A stretch of DNA of 21,700 nt, taken from Aliterella sp. RAGGC_92 (GTDB taxonomy: Bacteria > Cyanobacteriota > Cyanobacteriia > Cyanobacteriales > Chroococcidiopsidaceae). The stretch covers positions 1 through 21,700 of the forward strand of contig JAPJOW010000050.1 of the NCBI GenBank assembly GCA_030826005.1, read 5' to 3'. Position 1 is the first letter of the stretch; the number at the start of each line of letters is the position of its first letter. The notes under the pieces were generated by a model. The model did not search any database and was not told where the DNA came from. It saw only the letters and a list, made by a program, of their open reading frames with translations. Positions 1-6,370 of the stretch are shown one piece after another. The position numbers and the translations under genes are program-made.

Positions 1-402
1 GGGTACATTAGGTTTAACTTTTGGAATTTGATTAAACCCTAACAAAATTGCAGCTTTAGTAAAGTAGTTAGTCCACGATTGAATTGTGGGTTGAGCTTGC
101 CAGTTTAAGCGGGAAACTTTAGTAGATAACAAAGGTACTTCTTGCCCGTTGCGTTCGCCACTAATTGTTACTCCTACTTCTCTAACTGTTGATAAACGAT
201 TAAATTCTCGATCTATTGATTCAGTTGCTATTAATTCAGCTTGCTGCATCAAATTAATAAAACTTTGATTCTTTTCGGTTTTAATACTAATGTTTACTGT
301 TTTGGTTTCACTCAAAGCTGGAAAACTTAATAGTAGCAATCCGGCAATAGAAACACAGCTTACTAGCCAAAACTTAGCCCGTTTATTTAGATGCCCGCTC
401 AT
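1..402 (-). CDS. Exported protein of unknown function, C-terminus cut by window edge
   Basis: The reading frame starts at ATG (402-400) and stays open to base 1, giving 134 residues, so the 3' end is missing. It begins MSGHLNKRAKFWLVSC, followed by a hydrophobic stretch (about residues 12-27) and a possible signal-peptidase site near FPALSET; I infer export to the periplasm or envelope. The mature part is polar, with conserved-looking segments around TVREVGVTISGERNGQEVP (about 73-91) and a region rich in W, Q and T towards the edge. A TAGG element sits 8 nt before the ATG. I recognise no catalytic motif and cannot assign a family. The next gene on the same strand upstream is the retropepsin-like lipoprotein, 170 bp away, so the two could be co-transcribed. 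Confidence 0.7.
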   Translation of the reverse strand, partial: MSGHLNKRAKFWLVSCVSIAGLLLLSFPALSETKTVNISIKTEKNQSFINLMQQAELIATESIDREFNRLSTVREVGVTISGERNGQEVPLLSTKVSRLNWQAQPTIQSWTNYFTKAAILLGFNQIPKVKPNVP

Positions 403-475
403 TTTCAATACCTACTAATATTCTGCAAAAACTCTTTAAAAGTTATTGAATTGCCTAATGCAGATTTAGCTTAGA

Positions 476-489
476 TTAGCAGTTGCTAA
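476..489. repeat. 14-bp palindrome TTAGCA-gt-TGCTAA upstream of the exported-protein gene
   Basis: Perfect 6-bp arms (476-481 and 484-489) separated by GT lie about 75 bp upstream of the ATG at 402. The size and place suit a dimeric repressor operator, but no regulator is adjacent and AT-rich palindromes of this length do occur by chance. The rest of 403-572 is AT-rich and non-coding; it also holds a weak AT-rich hairpin (554-568) just past the retropepsin stop that lacks a good U-tract. Confidence 0.35.
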
Positions 490-572
490 ATTAACAAGTA
501 AGTAAGCATTAGTTAATCTTGGGTAAAGAAAAATGTATCAACCTGAAACTAGAAGGAAATTTTTTCCTATTG

Positions 573-1496
573 CTAACGAGGACGAAACTCAACTACATCG
601 CGTTTAATTGTGACATCGTAGTTACTAAAAAAATCTTGTCCTAGTAAACCCATGTCTAAGTTATCTAGAGGGGCGATCGCTACAGGTACATTGCTAATTA
701 CCGCACCGCCGACTTCAATTGAATTAACTCTACCAATGGCAAACTCTACATTGCGATCGCTGGCGGTATTTGCTCTCGCTTTACCTATGGGTACAACTCC
801 CAAAATTGAAGCCATTTGTTGAGTAATTACTGTCCCACTCGCTCCCGTATCTACAATCATTTCAAAGCGTTCGCCATTATTAAAAGTCACATCAACCACT
901 GGTGTCCCCCCATGACGGCTTTTAATCGCCGCTTGAAATACTCCTGTTGGTGGGATTACAAGCGGTGGCGGTGCTTGAACGGGAATACGAGCAATTTCAA
1001 CGCGAGACGGCGTTTGGATAGTACGGTTATTAGTAATAATCGGAAACGGGGCTTCAGGAATAACAGCTACTACTGGTTCTGGGCGCGGTTGTTGAGGACG
1101 ATTTGCTTGCTGTTGGGCATAGCTGAGATTTTTTTGGTACTGAATAATCTTTTTTTGAGCGATCGCTTTATGAGGACTGCGGGCGGGTACGCTTTTCATT
1201 AATGAAATTGCTTGACTCCACTGCATTGCTATTAATCGCCAGTCTTCTGCACCACGAGCAGATTGACTGATAGTTAAAGCCCCATAAGCCTTATCTAATG
1301 CCATTTCATAGCGATCGACTTCTGCTTGTGGCGCTGGCAAATTTGTCTTTTGGGGTAGTGGTGACCCTATAACTCCTTGAGTTGTTGGCTTACTAGGTAA
1401 CTGTGTCGAACGCAAATTACTACAAGCAGTCCCAGTTAATCCTATTATTCCCGCAAACAAAATTAACTTTAAATTCCTACATAAAAATAAGTTCAT
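573..1496 (-). CDS. Retropepsin-like aspartic protease, predicted lipoprotein
   Basis: The protein has 307 residues. It opens with a hydrophobic segment ending LTGTAC (Cys25), which resembles a lipoprotein signal peptide, although Gly at -3 is not the commonest lipobox. Residues about 60-130 are predicted helical, and about 131-185 form a Pro-rich linker (QQPRPEP, QAPPPLVIPP). The C-terminal domain (about 186-307) has the clan AA signature IVDTGASGTVI with catalytic Asp216-Thr-Gly, and the later GLLGQDFFSNYDV segment typical of single-domain retropepsin-like proteases. Such proteins carry one DTG and act as homodimers, so I infer a dimeric envelope protease; the substrate is unknown. It is divergent from the M23 peptidase gene. 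Many bacterial members of this family have no tested activity, so the protease role is domain-based. Confidence 0.85.
   Translation of the reverse strand: MNLFLCRNLKLILFAGIIGLTGTACSNLRSTQLPSKPTTQGVIGSPLPQKTNLPAPQAEVDRYEMALDKAYGALTISQSARGAEDWRLIAMQWSQAISLMKSVPARSPHKAIAQKKIIQYQKNLSYAQQQANRPQQPRPEPVVAVIPEAPFPIITNNRTIQTPSRVEIARIPVQAPPPLVIPPTGVFQAAIKSRHGGTPVVDVTFNNGERFEMIVDTGASGTVITQQMASILGVVPIGKARANTASDRNVEFAIGRVNSIEVGGAVISNVPVAIAPLDNLDMGLLGQDFFSNYDVTIKRDVVEFRPR
673..680. repeat. HIP1 octamer GCGATCGC (representative copy)
   Basis: This is one of many copies of the cyanobacterial HIP1 palindrome in the window. Others I located include 753-760, 1859-1866, 3035-3042, 4606-4613, 5401-5408, 7521-7528, 7613-7620 and 9314-9321, with more in the lpx and purC genes. 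The frequency is far above chance and is the main base-level sign of a cyanobacterial host. There is no copy between 5409 and 7520, but leuS also has a gap of about 1.7 kb, so that gap alone is weak evidence of foreign DNA. Confidence 0.9.
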
Positions 1497-1810
1497 ACTT
1501 ACGTGAAATTACTTAAAAATATTTATACAAATTGACGAATAACACCTCAGTATACAAAATTCTTGAAGCGATGTCAGGCTTTAAATTCATAAAAATTATA
1601 TTTATTAAAATTATTAGGGAGGCAATGCTTTGCGCCCCTATAAAATTATTTACATTTATCATATACATTCCTTGCTATCGCCCCTTGCAAACAGCAAAAT
1701 AATATAAACGCAGAAATATTGACTTGCTAAACGAGCTAAACAAAAAGGTAATCTAACTCAAGAGCAAAATTCAATTGATAAAATCTCTCAGCATCCAGGT
1801 ACTTCAACTT
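1497..1810. other. Divergent intergenic region, AT-rich, with an imperfect palindrome
   Basis: This stretch of about 310 bases separates the retropepsin gene and the M23 gene and must carry both promoters. I see no convincing -35/-10 pair. At 1615-1640 lies an imperfect palindrome, TAGGGAGGCAA facing TTGCGCCCCTA (9 of 11 positions pair), resembling the GC-rich dispersed palindromes common between cyanobacterial genes. Base composition on both sides of it is very AT-rich. Confidence 0.5.
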
Positions 1811-2692
1811 ATGAGTCAAAGTAGCACCCACTACTTAAAACCTAGTCTAGTAGCAATGGCGATCGCTATTCCCACTATGTTGGCAACTTCCGTAAAAGCG
1901 TTGCAAGTTCAAGTTAGTCCAACTAAACCGCGCTTGGGCGATACATTAACAGTGGTCGTAACTCCCGATAATCCGAGCGCCCCAAATATAAGTCCGTCGG
2001 TAACAGTTAACCAAAAAACTTATCCTACTTTTGAAGTCGCCCCCAATAAATACCGCACTTTTTTACCAACAACCCCCTTACAAAAGCCAGGTAATAGAGT
2101 GCTGCAAATTAAAGCGGGAGAACAAACTAAGCAAATGGCAGTGCAGGTAAGCGATCGCAAATTTCCCGTTCAACGGATTAGACTTTCACCAGGAAAAGCT
2201 GGATTAGAAGCTACAGAACTCGAACTAAGCCGCGTAGCCGCCCTCAAAGCGCTAAAAACACCCCAAAAATTCTGGAATGGAGCTTTTCTTAAACCAAATA
2301 AAGGTAGAATTACTACAATTTATGGAGTTCGTCGCTACTATAATGGTAAATTCGCTCAAGATTACTATCATCGTGGCGTAGATTATGCTGGTGCTACAGG
2401 TTCGCCAGTGATGGCCCCCGCCGATGGTCGCATTGCCTTAGTTGGCAGAGTTTCCCAAGGGTTTCGCGTTCACGGAAATATCATCGGCATCGATCACGGA
2501 CAAGGAGTAATTACTACTTATTTGCATCTCAGCCGGATTAATGTCAAAGAAGGCGATTTTGTGAAAGCAGGTCAAGTAATTGGCGCTGTAGGCTCGACCG
2601 GAGCAGTAACAGGGCCTCATCTCCACTGGGGATTATACGTCCAAGGAGAATCGGTAGATCCTACTCCTTGGCGCAATAGTAAATTTAATTAG
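1811..2692 (+). CDS. Secreted M23-family (LytM-type) peptidase
   Basis: From the ATG at 1811 the protein has 293 residues; an in-frame TTG lies 12 codons upstream, but neither has a strong ribosome-binding site. A signal peptide (about residues 10-32, ending SVKALQV) predicts export. The middle part is a beta-rich Ig-like region. The C-terminal M23 metallopeptidase domain (about 165-290) holds the zinc ligands His187 and Asp191 in YHRGVDYAG and the GPHLHWG motif with His270 and His272, so the active site looks complete. M23 enzymes cut peptide cross-links in peptidoglycan, or are inactive regulators when ligands are lost. I infer a role in wall remodelling or cell separation. The ComFB-family gene follows 89 bp downstream on the same strand. 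Confidence 0.88.
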   Translation: MSQSSTHYLKPSLVAMAIAIPTMLATSVKALQVQVSPTKPRLGDTLTVVVTPDNPSAPNISPSVTVNQKTYPTFEVAPNKYRTFLPTTPLQKPGNRVLQIKAGEQTKQMAVQVSDRKFPVQRIRLSPGKAGLEATELELSRVAALKALKTPQKFWNGAFLKPNKGRITTIYGVRRYYNGKFAQDYYHRGVDYAGATGSPVMAPADGRIALVGRVSQGFRVHGNIIGIDHGQGVITTYLHLSRINVKEGDFVKAGQVIGAVGSTGAVTGPHLHWGLYVQGESVDPTPWRNSKFN

Positions 2693-2696
2693 GTTT

Positions 2697-2730
2697 ATTT
2701 TGCCACTTTTGCTTAAGAGTAAGGCAAAAT
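2697..2730 (+). terminator. Possible weak terminator after the M23 gene
   Basis: ATTTTGCC (2697-2704) pairs perfectly with GGCAAAAT (2723-2730) across an 18-nt loop, 4 nt after the M23 stop. The following bases are TGTTG rather than a U-run, so termination would be inefficient. It may instead be an RNA-processing or stability element between the M23 and ComFB-family genes. Confidence 0.3.
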
Positions 2731-2781
2731 TGTTGAGGAATACAGAAATCACCAGCAAGTGCCATAGAGTTTAGAGGCGTT

Positions 2782-3324
2782 ATGGGTATTGAAAAAATAG
2801 TTGAACAAGCCCTTCACACTGGTTATCTTACACCAGCAATGGAAGCGGAGGTAGGGTCTATTTGCGATGCTGCCTCAGAGCTTTCTGTCGCTGAGTATAT
2901 GGCGCTAGACAAGCTCATGGGATCGCTGCTAACAGGGGAAGTAGTAGCAGTACAACGCAAGCAGTTTATCAATGTTATGGAAGAATTGGTTTTGAGCGAA
3001 GCATTGGCGAGAGTAGCAGAAATAGAAGTCACGAGCGATCGCCATTTAGATGTAGGAGATATAGCAGCTTATGCCCTAAATCGCTTGCCTCCACTGTATG
3101 CCACTACCGAAGAAGGCGGCAACTACCAACGCCAACGCGCTAAAGAAGACCTAGAACAATTAATCGTTCAACAAGTAAACGAAGCGATCGCTCGTAACTT
3201 AGATCGTCCTGATTTTTTCCCCGAAAGGCAAGCTTTGGGCAAAAATTCCGGCGAGGAAGTTTTAAAACAAGTCAGCACCCTGCTCCAAGCTTATGCTCCG
3301 TCCTTCGAGCAAGCTCCAGAGTAA
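2782..3324 (+). CDS. ComFB-family protein, likely c-di-GMP receptor
   Basis: The protein has 180 residues with an ATG start preceded by AGAGG four bases upstream. The ComFB core (about residues 60-140) is recognisable from FINVMEELVLSEA and DIAAYALNRLPPLYATTEEGG; the ALNRLPPLY segment is the family hallmark. The Bacillus member is encoded in the comF competence operon, and cyanobacterial members have been reported as cyclic-di-GMP receptors affecting motility or cell size. From that I infer a soluble cytoplasmic c-di-GMP sensor. The N-terminal 55 residues are helical and acidic, and the C-terminal 40 look like a helical tail. A GGDEF-EAL protein is encoded at the right end of the window, but nothing here links the two directly. 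Confidence 0.85.
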   Translation: MGIEKIVEQALHTGYLTPAMEAEVGSICDAASELSVAEYMALDKLMGSLLTGEVVAVQRKQFINVMEELVLSEALARVAEIEVTSDRHLDVGDIAAYALNRLPPLYATTEEGGNYQRQRAKEDLEQLIVQQVNEAIARNLDRPDFFPERQALGKNSGEEVLKQVSTLLQAYAPSFEQAPE

Positions 3325-3492
3325 ACAACATCTAACACTTCTTTACTTAACAAAGATTTATCTGCTTTCTCATGCTTTTTTAGCAAAGAGTGGGCAAACT
3401 AAGGTTAAGAGGAAAAAAGTGGTCGCAGTTATTAATTTTTTTCAAAAAAATAACTATAACCACAACAATTATAGGTGTGGGAGGCGATTCGC

Positions 3493-3687
3493 GTGTTAGA
3501 AAAACTATTGTTAGCCTCAATCGTGACGTTGTGCCTAAACTTGCTCGTGGTAGTCAGTTTATCGAATAATCAAAACAATACTAAGAGTTCGTCCATAGCA
3601 GAACAAATCACTACTGGGAAAAAATGGCTTGCGCCTATAGGTAGCAACTGGCAGCAGTACCAACTGTTGCCCTTAACTGCCAAATAG
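3493..3687 (+). CDS. Small single-pass membrane protein upstream of the sigma factor
   Basis: This predicted 64-residue protein begins with GTG at 3493, chosen because GGGAGG (3479-3484) lies 8 nt upstream; an in-frame GTG at 3475 has no such site. Residues about 4-22 (LLLASIVTLCLNLLVVVSL) form one membrane segment or uncleaved signal anchor. The remainder is polar, ending GSNWQQYQLLPLTAK. I recognise no family. It stops 90 bp before the ECF sigma gene and reads in the same direction, so it could share a transcript with it. A short inverted repeat (CTATAA 3454-3459, TTATAG 3469-3474) sits just before the ribosome-binding site. The call rests on the good ribosome-binding site and the coherent membrane segment. 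Confidence 0.6.
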   Translation: MLEKLLLASIVTLCLNLLVVVSLSNNQNNTKSSSIAEQITTGKKWLAPIGSNWQQYQLLPLTAK

Positions 3688-3699
3688 AGCCTCAGACAA

Positions 3700-3779
3700 A
3701 TACACGCCGGTCATCAGGAACTTACTATTACAAATAATGTCTTAATAGACAGGGACGTTCTATTTTTATCGGCGTGTAT
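3700..3779 (+). repeat. 10-bp inverted repeat whose right arm enters the sigG start codon
   Basis: ATACACGCCG (3700-3709) and CGGCGTGTAT (3770-3779) are perfect reverse complements 60 bases apart; a G-U and a U-A pair extend the stem to 12. The right arm covers the bases before the ATG at 3778 and the first two bases of that codon. An RNA that includes both arms could hide the start codon. An RNA starting at the ECF-type promoter between the arms would lack the left arm. Confidence 0.55.
3717..3746 (+). promoter_or_regulatory. ECF-type promoter upstream of sigG (GGAACTT ... GTC)
   Basis: GGAACTT (3717-3723) matches the usual ECF/RpoE-like -35 element. GTC at 3739-3741, followed by TTAA, matches the -10 element. 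The spacer between GGAAC and GTC is 17 bp, in the normal ECF range. The expected start of transcription would be near 3748, leaving a leader of about 30 nt before the ATG at 3778. ECF sigma factors commonly activate their own gene, so I infer autoregulation by the downstream sigma factor. Confidence 0.6.
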
Positions 3780-4434
3780 GAATCAAGCTATTTCTATACC
3801 CTGGTCATCAGTTGAGGCAAAATTTCCTCAAGCGCCAGTGCAAATAGACAAATTGTCAAACTACGATTTAATTTTGCGTTGTCAATCCGAACGCAATCCA
3901 GATCGCGCCGCTTTTTCCGAATTGCTGCGGCGCTACCAATCCCACGTGGATAGGGTGCTATATCACCTAGCTCCCGATTGGCAAGATCGCGCGGATCTGG
4001 CTCAAGAAGTGTGGATTCGAGTTTATCGCAATATCAAACGCTTGCAAGAACCAGTCAAGTTTCGCGGTTGGTTGAGCCGAATTGCCACTAACTTGTTTTA
4101 CGACGAGTTACGCAAGCGCAAGCGCGTTTCCAGTCCCTTGTCTTTAGACGCACCCCGTTTTATGGAAGATGGCGAAATGGATTGGGAAATTGCTGGGGAA
4201 AATCCCTCTCCAGAGGAGGAGTTAACAACACGAGAATTTTACGAACAATTACAAGAGGCGATCGCGGACTTACCCGAAGTCTTCCGCACGACGATAGTTT
4301 TAAGAGAAATTGAAGGCATGGCTTACGAAGACATTGCCGAAATTACTAAAGTTTCTCTGGGAACGGTGAAGTCAAGAATAGCTAGAGCTAGAACTAGACT
4401 TCAATCTCAACTGCAAAACTACTTAGATGGTTAA
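3778..4434 (+). CDS. sigG: ECF RNA polymerase sigma factor, SigG type
   Basis: The protein has 218 residues. Region 2 (about 45-118) includes FSELLRRYQSHVDRVLYHLA, DLAQEVWIRVYRNI and the promoter-melting/-10 segment RGWLSRIATNLFYDELRKRKR. Region 4 (about 158-212) has LPEVFRTTIVLREIEGMAYEDIAEI and the helix-turn-helix GTVKSRIARARTRLQ. There is no region 1 or 3, as expected for ECF (group 3) factors. It resembles cyanobacterial SigG, which in Nostoc punctiforme and Synechocystis is controlled by a membrane anti-sigma factor encoded next door. The same pairing is seen here, so an envelope-stress role is inferred. The ATG has no obvious ribosome-binding site close by. An ECF-type promoter and an inverted repeat lie directly upstream. 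The sigG symbol is by family resemblance. Confidence 0.88.
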   Translation: MNQAISIPWSSVEAKFPQAPVQIDKLSNYDLILRCQSERNPDRAAFSELLRRYQSHVDRVLYHLAPDWQDRADLAQEVWIRVYRNIKRLQEPVKFRGWLSRIATNLFYDELRKRKRVSSPLSLDAPRFMEDGEMDWEIAGENPSPEEELTTREFYEQLQEAIADLPEVFRTTIVLREIEGMAYEDIAEITKVSLGTVKSRIARARTRLQSQLQNYLDG

Positions 4435-4589
4435 GACTAACAATATATTTAGTACCTTTAACCTCTCGTATAATTTGGTAAAAATGTTAAGATAATCTGT
4501 GATTTTTAATTAATTCACTGGTTTATCCCAACAACTGCCAAGTAACTTATCCGCGTTTAATCCTGGTAATAAAATAATTGATAAATGCT

Positions 4590-5051
4590 ATGAATACACA
4601 GAAGCGCGATCGCTTCGAGTTACTAAGTGCCTACCTAGATGGTGAAGTTACAGCCTCAGAAAGGCGACAGGTAGAAGAATGGTTAAATAATGATGCTGAA
4701 ACCCAAAAGCTATACGCAAGACTTTTAGCTCTGCGCCAAAACTTTCAAAATTTGCCCGCGCCAAGCAATCCTCAAAGCGTAGAGCAAACAATTCAGCAAG
4801 TTTTTGGCAAAATCGAAAAGCGCCGCCAGCGTCGTTCTTTGAAGTGGGGAGGCGCAGCCGTTGCCGCCGTAGTGATTGCGGCGCTATCTAGCGTTGTTCC
4901 CGGTCGTCAGGTGCTACAAATGGCAGAAGTAAACAATCCGGCAAGTACGGAGAAAGTATTAGTTGCTCTAAATACTCCTTTAGTTGAGCTTCCAGAGTCT
5001 ACGATTGAAACTCCAAAGGTAATTGAAAAGTCAGTGCCGAGTAAACCATAG
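4590..5051 (+). CDS. Membrane-bound anti-sigma factor for the adjacent ECF sigma factor
   Basis: Counting from the ATG at 4590 the protein has 153 residues; a TTG four codons earlier is the alternative. Residues about 8-55 (FELLSAYLDGEVTASERRQVEEWL) form an anti-sigma domain of the ZAS type, but the zinc-binding His-x3-Cys-x2-Cys is absent, as in several cyanobacterial members. Residues about 86-103 (WGGAAVAAVVIAALSSVV) are a single membrane segment after the basic stretch EKRRQRRSLK. The last 50 residues would lie in the periplasm. I infer that it holds the sigma factor at the membrane until envelope stress releases it. It follows sigG by 155 bp; that gap contains a TATAAT (4469-4474) without a clear -35, so a second promoter is possible. 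A strong terminator follows. Confidence 0.82.
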   Translation: MNTQKRDRFELLSAYLDGEVTASERRQVEEWLNNDAETQKLYARLLALRQNFQNLPAPSNPQSVEQTIQQVFGKIEKRRQRRSLKWGGAAVAAVVIAALSSVVPGRQVLQMAEVNNPASTEKVLVALNTPLVELPESTIETPKVIEKSVPSKP

Positions 5052-5074
5052 TAGAAAAATTTATAACAAATTTG

Positions 5075-5107
5075 TAAGCTGTTAGCAATAGTTAACAGCT
5101 TATTTTT
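5075..5107 (+). terminator. Intrinsic terminator after the anti-sigma gene
   Basis: TAAGCTGTTA (5075-5084) pairs perfectly with TAACAGCTTA (5093-5102) over an 8-nt loop, followed by TTTTT (5103-5107). It stands 23 bp past the anti-sigma stop and ends the plus-strand block. The right arm overlaps the stop codon of the convergent cyclotransferase-like gene. Confidence 0.85.
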
Positions 5108-5495
5108 CTGTCCACCAGCCTTTGTCAAGCAAAGTTCCACCATAGTTATCAATTTGTTGTTGATTCATGGAATAAGTCCATGCTTTGCCTAGAGACTTTT
5201 TATGTAAATCATAAACTTCTATTTGCTGTCTTTGATAAAGGTTACGGCTAATTGGTTGGTGGGGATAATAATCTTCTAGTTCGTCAAGAGCTTGTAAAAT
5301 GGCAGCATCAATAAAAGTCAGTAAATAACCGCGTACAAGAGAAGTTTCCGGGAAAATTGCTGCGGGATAACCCATTGGTAAGTCGTATAATTTTCCATAA
5401 GCGATCGCTTTTTGTACGGCTACCGCTTGAATGCAGTATAACTGATAATTTCTTTCTCCTGGCTTTAGAGTCCCGTATACAAAAACTTTTAACAA
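5100..5495 (-). CDS. Gamma-glutamylcyclotransferase-like (AIG2/GGCT fold) protein
   Basis: The protein has 131 residues and carries the fold's signature near the N-terminus: VFVYGTLKPGERN (about 4-16), the substrate-binding loop. The segment LQALDELEDYYP (about 68-78) supplies the usual acidic catalytic residue (Glu72 or Glu74). The size fits small bacterial members, which act on gamma-glutamyl amines or related amides; the substrate cannot be told. The start is TTG, only 2 nt after the stop of the adenine methyltransferase, with AAGG about 10 nt before, so translation may depend on the upstream gene. It contains a HIP1 copy (5401-5408), unlike the two genes upstream, suggesting a resident gene next to an acquired pair. 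Confidence 0.82.
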   Translation of the reverse strand: MLKVFVYGTLKPGERNYQLYCIQAVAVQKAIAYGKLYDLPMGYPAAIFPETSLVRGYLLTFIDAAILQALDELEDYYPHQPISRNLYQRQQIEVYDLHKKSLGKAWTYSMNQQQIDNYGGTLLDKGWWTEK

Positions 5496-5497
5496 AC

Positions 5498-6370
5498 TTA
5501 AATAACCTTACTATTAAAATTAAGTGTTAGTTGGTGGAGGCAATCTAATTTATTTGGAGTGTAGTTTGTAATTATTAATTCTTTACCAATAGCCGCATTT
5601 TTTTGTTTGTAATTATTCATTCCATACTGTACTTGGAATTCTATTATATTTGCAAAGCTAAATAATTCTCTAATTTCTAAACAGTCGTCGTAAGTTAGCA
5701 ACCATTTGTGTTTGCATTGTTTTACGTTTTCAGCAAATCTTTGATGATCGAAGCTTGTATGCAGGTTTCCTTTAACTCCATAAAGCTTTGATTTAGTTGG
5801 TTGGTAGTAGGGCGGATCTAAGAATAAAAATACTTCTTTACCATCTTTGCCTAACAGTTCTTCATAATCACCACAAGTAATTAAAACTTCTTCTAAGTAA
5901 GGCGAAATATTTTTTAATCTTTCAATAGATGAATTAGTAAATCTTTTCTCAAATGCTTGCTGAGAATAACCGCCAGAATCCATAATCCCTGAAAAAGTGA
6001 TGCGGTTCATAATAAAAAATCTAACTGCTCTATTAAATTCCGAATCTATAAAGCTATCGTTATTCAAATACTTGTATAAATCTCTACCAGTTTGATAGTT
6101 TTGCTTTAAAGTATTGATGCTACTTACGAGCGTAGTTATATCATCTTTTGCATATTTCCAAAATGTATATAAATCGATATTTAGCTCGTTAATCCAATAA
6201 TGTTTTATTTTATCGCCAACGGTACTTTTAAGAGTAATAAAAACTGAGCCGCCACCTATAAAAAGTTCTCTAAACTCATTTATGTCTGAGGAAAAATATG
6301 GTAATAAGTATTTAACGACTTTAGATTTGCCTCCTGGATATCTTAAAGGGCTTTTAGTTGAGTTATTCAT
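5498..6370 (-). CDS. D12-class (Dam-type) DNA adenine-N6 methyltransferase
   Basis: This 290-residue protein has the class-alpha order of motifs: motif X PLRYPGGKSKVV (about 8-19), motif I ELFIGGGSVF (35-44, AdoMet binding), a variable target-recognition region, and motif IV FLDPPYY (183-189, catalytic DPPY). KHKWLLTYDD (220-229) and the late YGMNNY segment also fit. It transfers a methyl group to adenine N6. GATC is the commonest target of the class, but the recognition region (about 70-160) is not close to E. coli Dam, so specificity is open. The ATG overlaps the last 8 nt of the upstream gene, strongly suggesting co-expression as a restriction-modification pair. Composition is clearly AT-rich compared with leuS. 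Confidence 0.9.
   Translation of the reverse strand: MNNSTKSPLRYPGGKSKVVKYLLPYFSSDINEFRELFIGGGSVFITLKSTVGDKIKHYWINELNIDLYTFWKYAKDDITTLVSSINTLKQNYQTGRDLYKYLNNDSFIDSEFNRAVRFFIMNRITFSGIMDSGGYSQQAFEKRFTNSSIERLKNISPYLEEVLITCGDYEELLGKDGKEVFLFLDPPYYQPTKSKLYGVKGNLHTSFDHQRFAENVKQCKHKWLLTYDDCLEIRELFSFANIIEFQVQYGMNNYKQKNAAIGKELIITNYTPNKLDCLHQLTLNFNSKVI

Noticed and set aside
554..568. Hairpin AGGAAA/TTTCCT after the retropepsin gene as a terminator
   Set aside because: The stem is short and AT-rich and no U-run follows on the minus strand.
816..1202. Plus-strand 128-codon frame opposite the retropepsin gene
   Set aside because: It lies entirely antisense to a gene with a clear protease motif, has no ribosome-binding site and gives a Cys/Trp/Arg-rich protein without family features.
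1704..1829. A short protein-like stretch (LAKRAKQKGNLTQEQ) in the leader of the M23 gene
   Set aside because: It follows directly after an in-frame TGA, has no start codon, and ends after about 33 codons. It may be a gene remnant but cannot be supported.
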